64,000 nt of DNA from Pseudonocardia oceani (GTDB lineage: Bacteria; Actinomycetota; Actinomycetes; Mycobacteriales; Pseudonocardiaceae), in NCBI RefSeq assembly GCF_019263585.2, contig NZ_JADQDF010000001.1:4092001-4156000 (forward strand), in the 5' to 3' direction. Positions within the stretch are counted from its first letter, which is position 1. Each line of letters begins with the position of its first letter. Shown here piece after piece: positions 15,406 through 22,337 of this stretch. A program made the translations under genes and the position numbers. Under the pieces are notes generated by a model. The model saw nothing but the letters and a program-made list of their open reading frames with translations. It was not told the DNA's origin and did not search any database.

Positions 15406-16391
15406 CAGGTCAGTCCAATCGCTAGGGAGCGCAGGTGGGCGTGCATGCCGCCGTGTGCGGCGGCGTCGGGGAGCAGGCGCTTCTCGATCTTGGTGAGCGC
15501 GCTGTAGTTGGTGTCGCACACGTTGGCCAGCGGGGAGAGCGCCACCTGCGTGAGGAGCTGGTAGGCGTCGAGGCGGTCGAGCCCGTAGAGCTCGCCGAGC
15601 CAGGTGATCATCCCCACCTGGCTGGCGCGCCAGGCGTCCTCCAGGGGGCGGGCGGAGCCGACCACGGCGTAGTGGTCGTCGTGCTCCAGGCGGGGCCACG
15701 CGGGCGCGCCGCCCTTGATCAGCTCGACGATGAGCGTGACGTCCATGGCGCCCTCGACGGCGGTGCCGCAGCTCTCGCCCTCGCCCTGGCGGTAGTGCCC
15801 GTCGCCGACGGAGAACAGCGCGCCCTCGACGTTGACGCCCAGGTAGCAGGTGGTGCCCGGCTTCATCTCCGGGGTGTCCATGTTGCCGCCGAAGGTGTCG
15901 GGCACGAGGCTCGACCGCACCTCGCGCCCGGGCGGCGCGACCCCGACGGTGCCCAGCATCGGCTCCAGCGGCAGGTCGAGGGTGAGCGCGGCCGACTCGA
16001 ACCGGACGGTGCCCGCGGCCCGGTCGAGCTGGTAGATCCAGGTCCGCTCGGGCAGCGGCTCGTGCAGCGTCGACGGGTGGGTGAGCGCGCCGAAGAACGG
16101 GATCGTCGTGGAGGCGGCCCAGTCGCGCGCCGGCGTGAGGTCGACGATGTGGATCGCGAGCGTGTCGCCCGGCTCGGCCCCCTCGACGAAGAACGGGCCG
16201 GTCTGCGGGTTGACCTGCGTCATGTCCAGCACCTGCGACGGCATGTCGGTGGTGCGCTGCAGGCGCCCGGAGAACGCGTCCTCCGTCCACAGCTTGAGCA
16301 CGGTGCCCGGGCGGATGCGGTGGCTCGGCGCGACCCCGCCGAAGGTCCAGGCGAACTGGTCGGGGGTGGGCCGGAACTCGACGACGTCCAT
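15405..16391 (-). CDS. Acetamidase/formamidase family amidohydrolase
   Basis: 328 residues of the FmdA/AmdA family. Characteristic features are the early ..GTVLKLWTEDAFSG, the FVEGAEPGDTLAIHI box, SSLVPDTFGGNMD, VNVEGALFSVGDGHYRQGEGE and GTAVEGAMDVTL, which bear the metal-binding His/Asp/Glu residues. These enzymes release ammonia from short-chain amides. Start 16391 excludes about 25 non-conserved upstream residues. It lies 43 nt downstream of the IclR regulator gene and overlaps the SDR gene by one base, so the four genes probably form an operon. Confidence 0.88.
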   Translation of the reverse strand: MDVVEFRPTPDQFAWTFGGVAPSHRIRPGTVLKLWTEDAFSGRLQRTTDMPSQVLDMTQVNPQTGPFFVEGAEPGDTLAIHIVDLTPARDWAASTTIPFFGALTHPSTLHEPLPERTWIYQLDRAAGTVRFESAALTLDLPLEPMLGTVGVAPPGREVRSSLVPDTFGGNMDTPEMKPGTTCYLGVNVEGALFSVGDGHYRQGEGESCGTAVEGAMDVTLIVELIKGGAPAWPRLEHDDHYAVVGSARPLEDAWRASQVGMITWLGELYGLDRLDAYQLLTQVALSPLANVCDTNYSALTKIEKRLLPDAAAHGGMHAHLRSLAIGLT

Positions 16392-16434
16392 CGTCGGGAT
16401 CGTTGCGGCTGGAAGCACGTGGACGCAAGTGCGG

Positions 16435-17175
16435 TCAGCCGGACGCCCCCAGCGACCGCGACACACCCCGGGCCGCCGCCCGCACCACCGGCACGTAGGC
16501 CCGCGCGTCGGACGTGGCCGCCGGGACCACGACCGACAGGGCCGCCACCACCTCGTCGCGCGGCCCGCGGACCGGCGCGGCGACCGACAGCGCCACGAGC
16601 TCGATCTGCCGGTCGCTCACCGCCACCCCGGTGCGCCGGACGTCGGCGAGCACCCGGCGCAGCTCGGCCGGCGCGCAGATCGTGCGCTCGGTGTAGCGGC
16701 GCAGCGGGGCGGCCAGCACCTGCTCCTGCAGCGCGGCGGGGGCGTGCGCGAGCAGCACCAGGCCGACCCCGGTGGCGTGCAGCGGCAGCCGCCCGCCGAC
16801 GCGCGTGATGACGTTGACGGCGCCCCGCCCGGAGATCCGGTCGACGTAGACGACCTCGGCGCCGTCGAGCACCGCGAGCTGCACGTTCTCGCCGGTGACC
16901 TCGTGCAGGTCGGTGAGGAACGGCATCGCCGCCTCGCGCAGGCCCACCGACCGCGGGGCCAGCGCGCCGACCTCCCACAGCCGCAGCCCGATCCGGTAGC
17001 GCCCGTCGTCGCCGCGCTCCAGCGCGCCCCAGCCGGCGAGCTCGCCGACGAGCCGGTGCGCCGTCGACAGCGGGAGGGCGGCCCGGCGCGCGATCTCGGT
17101 CAGCGTCAGCTCGGGGTGTGCGGCGGAGAACGCGTCGAGGACGCCCAGCACGCGCGCGGTCACCGTGTCACCCAC
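16435..17175 (-). CDS. IclR-family transcriptional regulator
   Basis: 246 residues: N-terminal winged helix (LTLTEIARRAALPLSTAHRLVGEL) and C-terminal IclR ligand-binding domain (ENVQLAVLDGAEVVYVDRI... LPLHATGVGLVLLAH). Proteins of this family commonly control aromatic catabolism (PcaR/PobR groups). The divergent gene is pobA, and an 8-bp inverted repeat sits between them, so control of pobA-pcaHG and self-control are likely. It also leads the formamidase/SDR/epoxide hydrolase operon. GTG start. Confidence 0.9.
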   Translation of the reverse strand: MGDTVTARVLGVLDAFSAAHPELTLTEIARRAALPLSTAHRLVGELAGWGALERGDDGRYRIGLRLWEVGALAPRSVGLREAAMPFLTDLHEVTGENVQLAVLDGAEVVYVDRISGRGAVNVITRVGGRLPLHATGVGLVLLAHAPAALQEQVLAAPLRRYTERTICAPAELRRVLADVRRTGVAVSDRQIELVALSVAAPVRGPRDEVVAALSVVVPAATSDARAYVPVVRAAARGVSRSLGASG

Positions 17176-17183
17176 GACCCCAT

Positions 17184-17202
17184 CCTTCCGCCCAGCGGAA
17201 GG
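17184..17202. promoter_or_regulatory. Probable IclR-family operator between the regulator and pobA
   Basis: CCTTCCGC-CCA-GCGGAAGG is a perfect 8-3-8 inverted repeat, 8 nt before the regulator's GTG and about 41 nt before pobA. TTCCGC/GCGGAA half-sites are typical of IclR-family operators. Confidence 0.65.
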
Positions 17203-17243
17203 CCCGTCGAGCCGAGGCGGCCCGCTCCGTCATCGTGGCGCCC

Positions 17244-18401
17244 ATGCGGACACAGGTGGGCATCGTGGGCGCGGGACCGGCGGGGCTGCTCCTGTCGCAC
17301 CTGCTCGCCCGCCGGGGGATCGACTCGGTCGTGCTGGAGGCGCGCAGCCGCGAGTACGTCGAGAAGCGGGTGCGGGCCGGCGTGCTGGAGCACCCGACCG
17401 TCGAGCTGCTGCGCGAGGTCGGCCTCGGTGAGCGCCTCGACCGCGAGGGCATGGCGCACGAGGGCGTCTCCCTGCGCTTCGACGGCGAGGAGCACCGCAT
17501 CGACTTCGCCGACCTCACCGGCCGCGGCATCGTCGTCTACGGGCAGCAGGAGGTCGTCAAGGACCTCATCACGGCCCGGCTCGCCGACGGCGGCGACGTG
17601 CGGTTCGAGGTGTCGGGCGTGCAGATCGACGACGTCACGACCGATCCGGTGATCCGCTTCGACGGCGACGACGGGGGACGGGACGAGCTCCGCTGCGACG
17701 TCGTCGTCGGCGCCGACGGGTTCCACGGCGTCAGCCGCGCCTGCGTTCCGCACACCGCGCACGACCGGCAGTACCCCTTCGCCTGGCTGGGGATCCTCGC
17801 GAAGGCCGCGCCCACGCAGGACGAGCTCGTCTACGCCCACCACGAGCGCGGCTTCGCCCTCTACTCGATGCGCAGCCCCGAGGTCACGCGGCTCTACCTG
17901 CAGGTCCCGGTCGACACCGACGCCGACGACTGGTCGGACGCGCGGATCTGGGACGAGCTGCACGAGCGCCTCGGCACCGAGATCAACGAGGGCCCGCTGC
18001 TGGAGAAGGGCGTCACCGGGATGCGCAGCTTCGTCACCGAGCCCATGCGGCACGGGAAGCTGTTCCTGGCCGGCGACGCCGCACACATCGTCCCGCCCAC
18101 CGGGGCGAAGGGCATGAACCTCGCGATCGCCGACGTCCGGGTGCTGGCCGACGCGCTCACCACCCACCTGCACGACGGCGACGACACCGGGATCGACGGC
18201 TACTCCGACACCTGCCTGCGACGGGTGTGGCGGGCCGAGCACTTCTCCTGGTGGATGACCTCGATGCTGCACACCGACCCGGCCGCCGACGCGTTCGACC
18301 GCAGGCTGCAGCTCTCCCAGCTGCGCCAGACGGTGAGCTCGCGGGCCGCGGCCACCACCCTCGCCGAGAACTACGTCGGCCTGCCCCACGGGAGCGTCTG
18401 A
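17244..18401 (+). CDS. pobA: 4-hydroxybenzoate 3-monooxygenase
   Basis: 385 residues, group A flavoprotein hydroxylase. VGIVGAGPAGLLLSHLLARR is the N-terminal FAD-binding fold, CDVVVGADGFHGVSR is the DG motif (~150-165) and LFLAGDAAHIVPPTGAKGMN is the GD motif (~275-295). The RVRAGVLE and YGQQEVVKDL segments match p-hydroxybenzoate hydroxylase. It adds a hydroxyl to 4-hydroxybenzoate using NAD(P)H and oxygen to give protocatechuate, the substrate of the two genes that follow. Stop and next start overlap (TGATG). Confidence 0.93.
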   Translation: MRTQVGIVGAGPAGLLLSHLLARRGIDSVVLEARSREYVEKRVRAGVLEHPTVELLREVGLGERLDREGMAHEGVSLRFDGEEHRIDFADLTGRGIVVYGQQEVVKDLITARLADGGDVRFEVSGVQIDDVTTDPVIRFDGDDGGRDELRCDVVVGADGFHGVSRACVPHTAHDRQYPFAWLGILAKAAPTQDELVYAHHERGFALYSMRSPEVTRLYLQVPVDTDADDWSDARIWDELHERLGTEINEGPLLEKGVTGMRSFVTEPMRHGKLFLAGDAAHIVPPTGAKGMNLAIADVRVLADALTTHLHDGDDTGIDGYSDTCLRRVWRAEHFSWWMTSMLHTDPAADAFDRRLQLSQLRQTVSSRAAATTLAENYVGLPHGSV

Positions 18402-19117
18402 TGACCTACCGCCCCGCCGCCGACGGCACGCACCCGCCGCTGCTGTCGCCGGGTTACCGCAGCACCGCGCTGCGCGCCCCGTCGCACGCGCCCGTCGTGC
18501 TGCCCCAGGGCCTGACCGAGCTGACCGGGCCCGCGCTCACCGGTCCCGCCGGCCCGTCCGACCACGACCTCACCCGGCAGCACGCGGGGGAGCCGATCGG
18601 GCAGCGGATCGTCGTGTTCGGGCGCGTCCTGGACTCCGACGGCCGTCCCGTGCCCGACTCGCTCGTCGAGATCTGGCAGGCCAACGCGGCGGGCCGCTAC
18701 GCCCACGCGCGCGACGACTGGCCCGCGCCGCTCGACCCGAACTTCACCGGCGGCGGCCGCGTCGTCACCGGCTCGGACGGCTCCTACTCGTTCACCACGA
18801 TCAGGCCCGGCGCCTACCCGTGGGGCAACCACCACAACGCCTGGCGTCCCGCCCACATCCACCTCTCGCTGTTCGGGCGCGCGTTCACCCAGCGGCTGGT
18901 GACGCAGATGTACTTCCCGGACGACCCGCTGTTCGCCCAGGACCCGATCTTCAACTCGGTGCCCGACGAGAAGGCGCGGCTGCGGATGGTGTCCACGTTC
19001 GACCTCGACGCCACCCGCGCCGACTGGGCACTGGCCTACCGCTTCGACGTCGTGCTGCGCGGCCGCGACCAGACCCCGTTCGAGGCGCCGCACGACGAGG
19101 AGAACGGCCATGAGTGA
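18401..19117 (+). CDS. pcaH: Protocatechuate 3,4-dioxygenase beta subunit
   Basis: 238 residues of the intradiol dioxygenase fold. LVEIWQANAAGRY is the shared core motif; iron ligands are expected at a Tyr within GAYPWGN, a second Tyr and the two His of WRPAHIHLSLFG. The long N-terminal arm with LTRQHAGEPIGQRI is typical of the iron-binding beta subunit. With PcaG it cleaves protocatechuate between its hydroxyls to 3-carboxymuconate. Coupled to pobA upstream, and overlapping pcaG by 8 nt downstream. Confidence 0.95.
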   Translation: MTYRPAADGTHPPLLSPGYRSTALRAPSHAPVVLPQGLTELTGPALTGPAGPSDHDLTRQHAGEPIGQRIVVFGRVLDSDGRPVPDSLVEIWQANAAGRYAHARDDWPAPLDPNFTGGGRVVTGSDGSYSFTTIRPGAYPWGNHHNAWRPAHIHLSLFGRAFTQRLVTQMYFPDDPLFAQDPIFNSVPDEKARLRMVSTFDLDATRADWALAYRFDVVLRGRDQTPFEAPHDEENGHE

Positions 19118-19622
19118 GACCCCGTCCCAGACCGTCGGCCCGTTCCTGTCGATCGGCCTCACCTGGCCCGACGGGCACCTCGTCGTGCCCGCCGGCAGCC
19201 CCGGCGCGGTGCGGATCTGCGGGACGCTGATCGACGGGGCGGGCGAGCCCGTCTCCGACGGGCTGATCGAGACGTGGCAGGCCGACGCCGACGGCCGCTT
19301 CGACGACCCGCTCTTCGGCTTCGGCCGCGCCGCGGCCGGGAGCGACGGCTCGTGGGAGGTCGTCACCGTCAAGCCGGGGGCGACCGGCGACGGCCAGGCC
19401 CCGCACGTCGACGTCTCGGTGTTCGCGCGCGGACTGCTCGACCGCGTCGTCACCCGCCTCTACTTCCCCGACGAGGCCGCGGCCAACGCCGCCGACCCGG
19501 TCCTGGCGTCGCTGCCGCCCGAGCGCGCCGCGACCCTCGTCGCCACCGACGCCGGCCCGGGGGAGCTGCGCTTCGACATTCGGCTGCGCGGCGAGGACGA
19601 GACGGTGTTCTTCGTCATCTAG
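19110..19622 (+). CDS. pcaG: Protocatechuate 3,4-dioxygenase alpha subunit
   Basis: 170 residues beginning TPSQTVGPFLSIGLTWPDG, the standard PcaG N-terminus, with the intradiol core DGLIETWQADADGRF. It lacks the His-x-His iron ligands (APHVDVSVFARG replaces them), as expected for the structural alpha subunit. pcaB, pcaC/L and pcaIJ are not in the window, so the rest of the beta-ketoadipate pathway must be encoded elsewhere. Confidence 0.95.
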   Translation: MSETPSQTVGPFLSIGLTWPDGHLVVPAGSPGAVRICGTLIDGAGEPVSDGLIETWQADADGRFDDPLFGFGRAAAGSDGSWEVVTVKPGATGDGQAPHVDVSVFARGLLDRVVTRLYFPDEAAANAADPVLASLPPERAATLVATDAGPGELRFDIRLRGEDETVFFVI

Positions 19623-19690
19623 GCCCGTTCTCCCCGAACCGGTGAGACGACTCACGCGTAGATCATGACACGGTCGGGAAATCCTCCCGG

Positions 19691-19729
19691 GTTCACAGCG
19701 TTCACACAGGTGAGCGACAGCGCTCACCT
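19691..19729 (+). promoter_or_regulatory. Direct and inverted repeats upstream of the GtrA-like gene
   Basis: GTTCACA is repeated with a 9-bp period (19691-19697, 19700-19706), followed at once by AGGTGAGC-GACAGC-GCTCACCT, an 8-6-8 perfect inverted repeat. The direct repeat resembles the paired half-sites bound by MtrA-type regulators, but this is only a resemblance. Confidence 0.35.
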
Positions 19730-19772
19730 CGTGTCGTGTGATGAGCTGGGGTCGAGGCGGAGGGGGTGCGGG

Positions 19773-20462
19773 ATGGCGGTGCTGACGGCGTCGCACACGT
19801 CGGGTCCCTCGCTGCGCGAGCGCCACCCCGTGGCCGCACAGATCGCCCGGTACGTGATCGCCGGTGGGGTCGGGACGCTGGTCAACGCGCTCGTCTACCT
19901 CGCCCTGCGCACCTCGATGGAGCTGCTGCCGGCCAACCTCACGGCGCTGGTGGTCAGCACGCTGGTGAGCACCGAGGTGAACCGCCGCTTCACGTTCAGC
20001 GGCGAGGAGGTCCACCCCTGGCGCGCGCACGTGCAGACCGTGGGGATGGTCGCCTTCTACGCGGTCTACAGCTCGCTGGTGCTGCTCGCGCTGCACACCG
20101 TCGTCGACTCGCCGACGCCGCTGCTGGAGTCGGCCACCGTCGCGGCCGCCAGCGTGCTGGGCGGGGCGGGCCGGTTCCTGCTGCTGCGGTTCTGGGTGTT
20201 CGAGGACGACACGGACCACGACCCCGGTCACGACTACCCCGGCCACGACTCCGCCGGGGACGGGCCCGACGACCCGGCGTGGGAAGCTGCGCACATGGGA
20301 CATTCCACCGTGAAGCGGACCGTCGTCGCCGCGGCCGCCGGCGCCGCACTCCTGCTCAGCGCGGGAGCCGCCTGCGGCCCCGTCGAGGGCGACGACGACG
20401 ACACCCCGGGCGTGTCGAACCAGCAGGACGGCGACGACGATGACGGCGGCGAGGACGACTGA
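19773..20462 (+). CDS. GtrA-like membrane protein with an unusual C-terminal extension
   Basis: 229 residues. Residues ~20-150 form a GtrA domain with four membrane spans (QIARYVIAGGVGTLVNALVYL; the typical NRRFTF after span 2; LLLRFWVF at the end). GtrA proteins help move lipid-linked sugars for cell-surface glycosylation. Normal members end soon after the fourth span. Here the frame continues through an acidic linker into KRTVVAAAAGAALLLSAGAA and an Asp-rich tail, which looks like a separate exported protein. The ATG at 19773 is preceded by GGAGGGGG at 10 nt. Confidence 0.75.
   Translation: MAVLTASHTSGPSLRERHPVAAQIARYVIAGGVGTLVNALVYLALRTSMELLPANLTALVVSTLVSTEVNRRFTFSGEEVHPWRAHVQTVGMVAFYAVYSSLVLLALHTVVDSPTPLLESATVAAASVLGGAGRFLLLRFWVFEDDTDHDPGHDYPGHDSAGDGPDDPAWEAAHMGHSTVKRTVVAAAAGAALLLSAGAACGPVEGDDDDTPGVSNQQDGDDDDGGEDD
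20283..20462 (+). other. Possible nested gene for a small exported acidic protein (start 20295)
   Basis: Within the GtrA-like frame an ATG at 20295 begins MGHSTVKRTVVAAAAGAALL, which resembles a signal peptide. A Cys follows SAGAA, then an Asp/Gly-rich tail (GDDDD, DGDDDDGGEDD). A hexamer GAAGCT lies 6 nt upstream, fitting the leaderless pattern of this window. The lipobox is weak (Gly at -3). Either this is an independent 55-residue product in the same frame or a lost stop codon fused two genes. Confidence 0.4.
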
Positions 20463-20490
20463 CCGACCGGCGGGCCGCCGCGCGTCGATC

Positions 20491-20496
20491 TAGGCT
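20491..20496 (+). promoter_or_regulatory. -10 hexamer of a leaderless promoter
   Basis: TAGGCT ends 6 nt before the ATG at 20503; no ribosome binding site is visible. Confidence 0.55.
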
Positions 20497-20502
20497 CGGG
20501 CC

Positions 20503-21486
20503 ATGACCGAAGGCGGTTTCGAACGGGAGCCCGTCGGGCTCGACGAGCGCATCACCTCCGACGGGTCCACCGCGTGGCCCGTCGAGGCGGGGCGCTACCG
20601 GCTCGTCGTGGCGCGGGCGTGCCCCTGGGCGCACCGCTCGGTGATCGTGCGGCGGCTGCTCGGGCTGGGGTCCGCGATCTCGATGGGGATCGCGGGCCCG
20701 CTGCACGACGAGCGCAGCTGGCGCTTCCACCTCGACCCCGACGACCGCGACCCGGTGCTCGGCATCGAGTACCTCGGCGAGGCCTACCGCGCCGCCGACC
20801 CCGACTTCGACGCCGGCGTCACGGTGCCGGCGATGGTCGAGGTGAGCAGCGGGAAGGTCGCCACCAACGGCTTCCAGCAGCTGACGCTGGACTTCTCCAC
20901 GCAGTGGACCGCCCACCACCGCCCCGGCGCGCCCGACCTCTACCCGTCGGCCCACCGCGACGAGATCGACGAGGTCATCGCCTCGTTCTACGAGGACGTC
21001 AACAACGGCGTCTACAAGTGCGGGTTCGCGAGCACGCAGGAGGCCTACGAGACGGCCTACGGCGAGCTGTTCGGCCGCCTCGACGCGCTGTCCGAGCGCC
21101 TGGCCGGCCGCCGCTACCTCGTCGGCGACACGATCACCGAGGCCGACGTCCGCCTCTGGGTCACCCTCGTCCGCTTCGACGCCGCCTACCACGGCCACTT
21201 CAAGTGCAACCGGCAGAAGCTGGCCGAGATGCCGGTGCTGTGGGCCTACGCCCGCGACCTCTTCCAGACCCCCGGCTTCGGCGACACCACCGACTTCGTG
21301 CAGATCAAGCAGCACTACTACGGCGTGCACCACACGATCAACCCGAGCGGTGTGGTGCCCCTGGGCCCCGACCTCCGCAACTGGCTCGACCCCCACGGCC
21401 GCGAGGACCTGGGCGGCCGCCCCTTCGGCGACGGCACCCCGCCCGGTGAGCCGGCGGAGGGGGAGCGGGTGCCGTCGATCGCCTGA
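20503..21486 (+). CDS. Glutathionyl-hydroquinone-reductase-like (ECM4/YqjG) transferase family protein
   Basis: 327 residues. The thioredoxin-fold N-terminus carries ARACPWAHRS, the Cys-Pro-Trp-Ala-His motif of xi-class GSTs; KVATNGFQQLTLDF and DEVIASFYEDVNNGVYKCGFA follow, then the helical domain with GDTITEADVRLWVTLVRFD. Enzymes of this class remove a thiol conjugated to a hydroquinone. Actinobacteria make mycothiol rather than glutathione, so the natural thiol is probably different, which is an inference. The gene stands alone, transcribed from a leaderless promoter. Confidence 0.88.
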   Translation: MTEGGFEREPVGLDERITSDGSTAWPVEAGRYRLVVARACPWAHRSVIVRRLLGLGSAISMGIAGPLHDERSWRFHLDPDDRDPVLGIEYLGEAYRAADPDFDAGVTVPAMVEVSSGKVATNGFQQLTLDFSTQWTAHHRPGAPDLYPSAHRDEIDEVIASFYEDVNNGVYKCGFASTQEAYETAYGELFGRLDALSERLAGRRYLVGDTITEADVRLWVTLVRFDAAYHGHFKCNRQKLAEMPVLWAYARDLFQTPGFGDTTDFVQIKQHYYGVHHTINPSGVVPLGPDLRNWLDPHGREDLGGRPFGDGTPPGEPAEGERVPSIA

Positions 21487-21589
21487 CGTCCGCCCTCCCC
21501 GCCGCCGATCGTCGGGAGGCGCTGGTCTCGCGTCCCTGCCGTCGCGCCCGCCCCACCACCATGCGTAGCGGGGCGAGGCGCGACCGCAC

Positions 21590-22330
21590 CTACATGTCCA
21601 TCCCGCCGTTCACCGAGATCACGCTGCCCGTGATGTAGCCGGCGTCGTCGTCGACCAGGAACTGCACCGCCCGCGCGATCTCCGACGCCTGACCCAGCCG
21701 CCCCACCGGCACCTTCGACACGATCTTGTCGAAGGCCTCCTTCGGGATCGCCGCCACCATCTCGGTCTCGATGTAGCCCGGCGCCACGCAGTTGACCGTG
21801 ATGCCCTTGCTGGCCGTCTCGCGGGCCAGGCTCTGGGTGAGGCCGAACAGGCCGGCCTTGGAGGCGGCGTAGTTGACCTGGCCGATGTTGCCCATCTGGC
21901 CGATCACCGAGCTGATGTTGACGATGCGCCCGAACTTCTTCTCGAGCATGTGGTCGAGCACCGGCTTGGTCATGTAGAACGCGCCGGAGAGGTTGACGCG
22001 CAGCACGGCGTGCCAGTCCTCGACCGACATCCTGCGCATGGTCTTGTCGACGGTCACGCCCGCGTTGTTCACGAGGTAGTCGACGCGCCCGTACTGCTCG
22101 AGCACCTCGCCCACGACGCGCTGGCAGTCGTCGGGCGAGCCGACGTTGCCCTGGTGGGTCGAGACCGAGGCGCCCTCGGCGCCCATCTTCTCCGCCAGCT
22201 CCTTCGCGGCCTGGCTGTTGGAGGAGTACCCCGCCGCCACGTGCACGCCGGACTTCGCCAGCGCGGTGGTGATGGCCGCGCCGATGCCGCGGGCCCCGCC
22301 CGTCACGATGGCCACTCGCCTGTCGGTCAT
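21590..22330 (-). CDS. 3-oxoacyl-ACP / acetoacetyl-CoA reductase (FabG/PhaB type SDR)
   Basis: 246 residues. GGARGIG cofactor motif, NNAGVTVDKTMRRMSVEDW, the catalytic Ser in NISSVIGQMG, YAASK, and APGYIETEMV. The TMRRMS..W..V segment favours the PhaB/FabG4-like reductases of 3-oxoacyl thioesters with NADPH. The gene lies 7 nt downstream of the KAS III-like gene, so a condensation-reduction pair on the same substrate is likely. RBS AGGACACC is weak; coupling to the upstream stop is likely. Confidence 0.9.
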   Translation of the reverse strand: MTDRRVAIVTGGARGIGAAITTALAKSGVHVAAGYSSNSQAAKELAEKMGAEGASVSTHQGNVGSPDDCQRVVGEVLEQYGRVDYLVNNAGVTVDKTMRRMSVEDWHAVLRVNLSGAFYMTKPVLDHMLEKKFGRIVNISSVIGQMGNIGQVNYAASKAGLFGLTQSLARETASKGITVNCVAPGYIETEMVAAIPKEAFDKIVSKVPVGRLGQASEIARAVQFLVDDDAGYITGSVISVNGGMDM

Positions 22331-22337
22331 GGTGTCC

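Noticed and set aside
16081-17652. Long forward ORF over the formamidase and IclR genes
   Set aside because: It overlaps the reverse-strand IclR and formamidase genes, which have clear family motifs, and has no recognisable domain of its own.
20295-20462. A confident lipoprotein call for the C-terminal GtrA extension
   Set aside because: The residue at -3 of the putative lipobox is Gly rather than Leu/Val/Ala, and the segment is in frame with the upstream gene, so it is listed only as a possibility.
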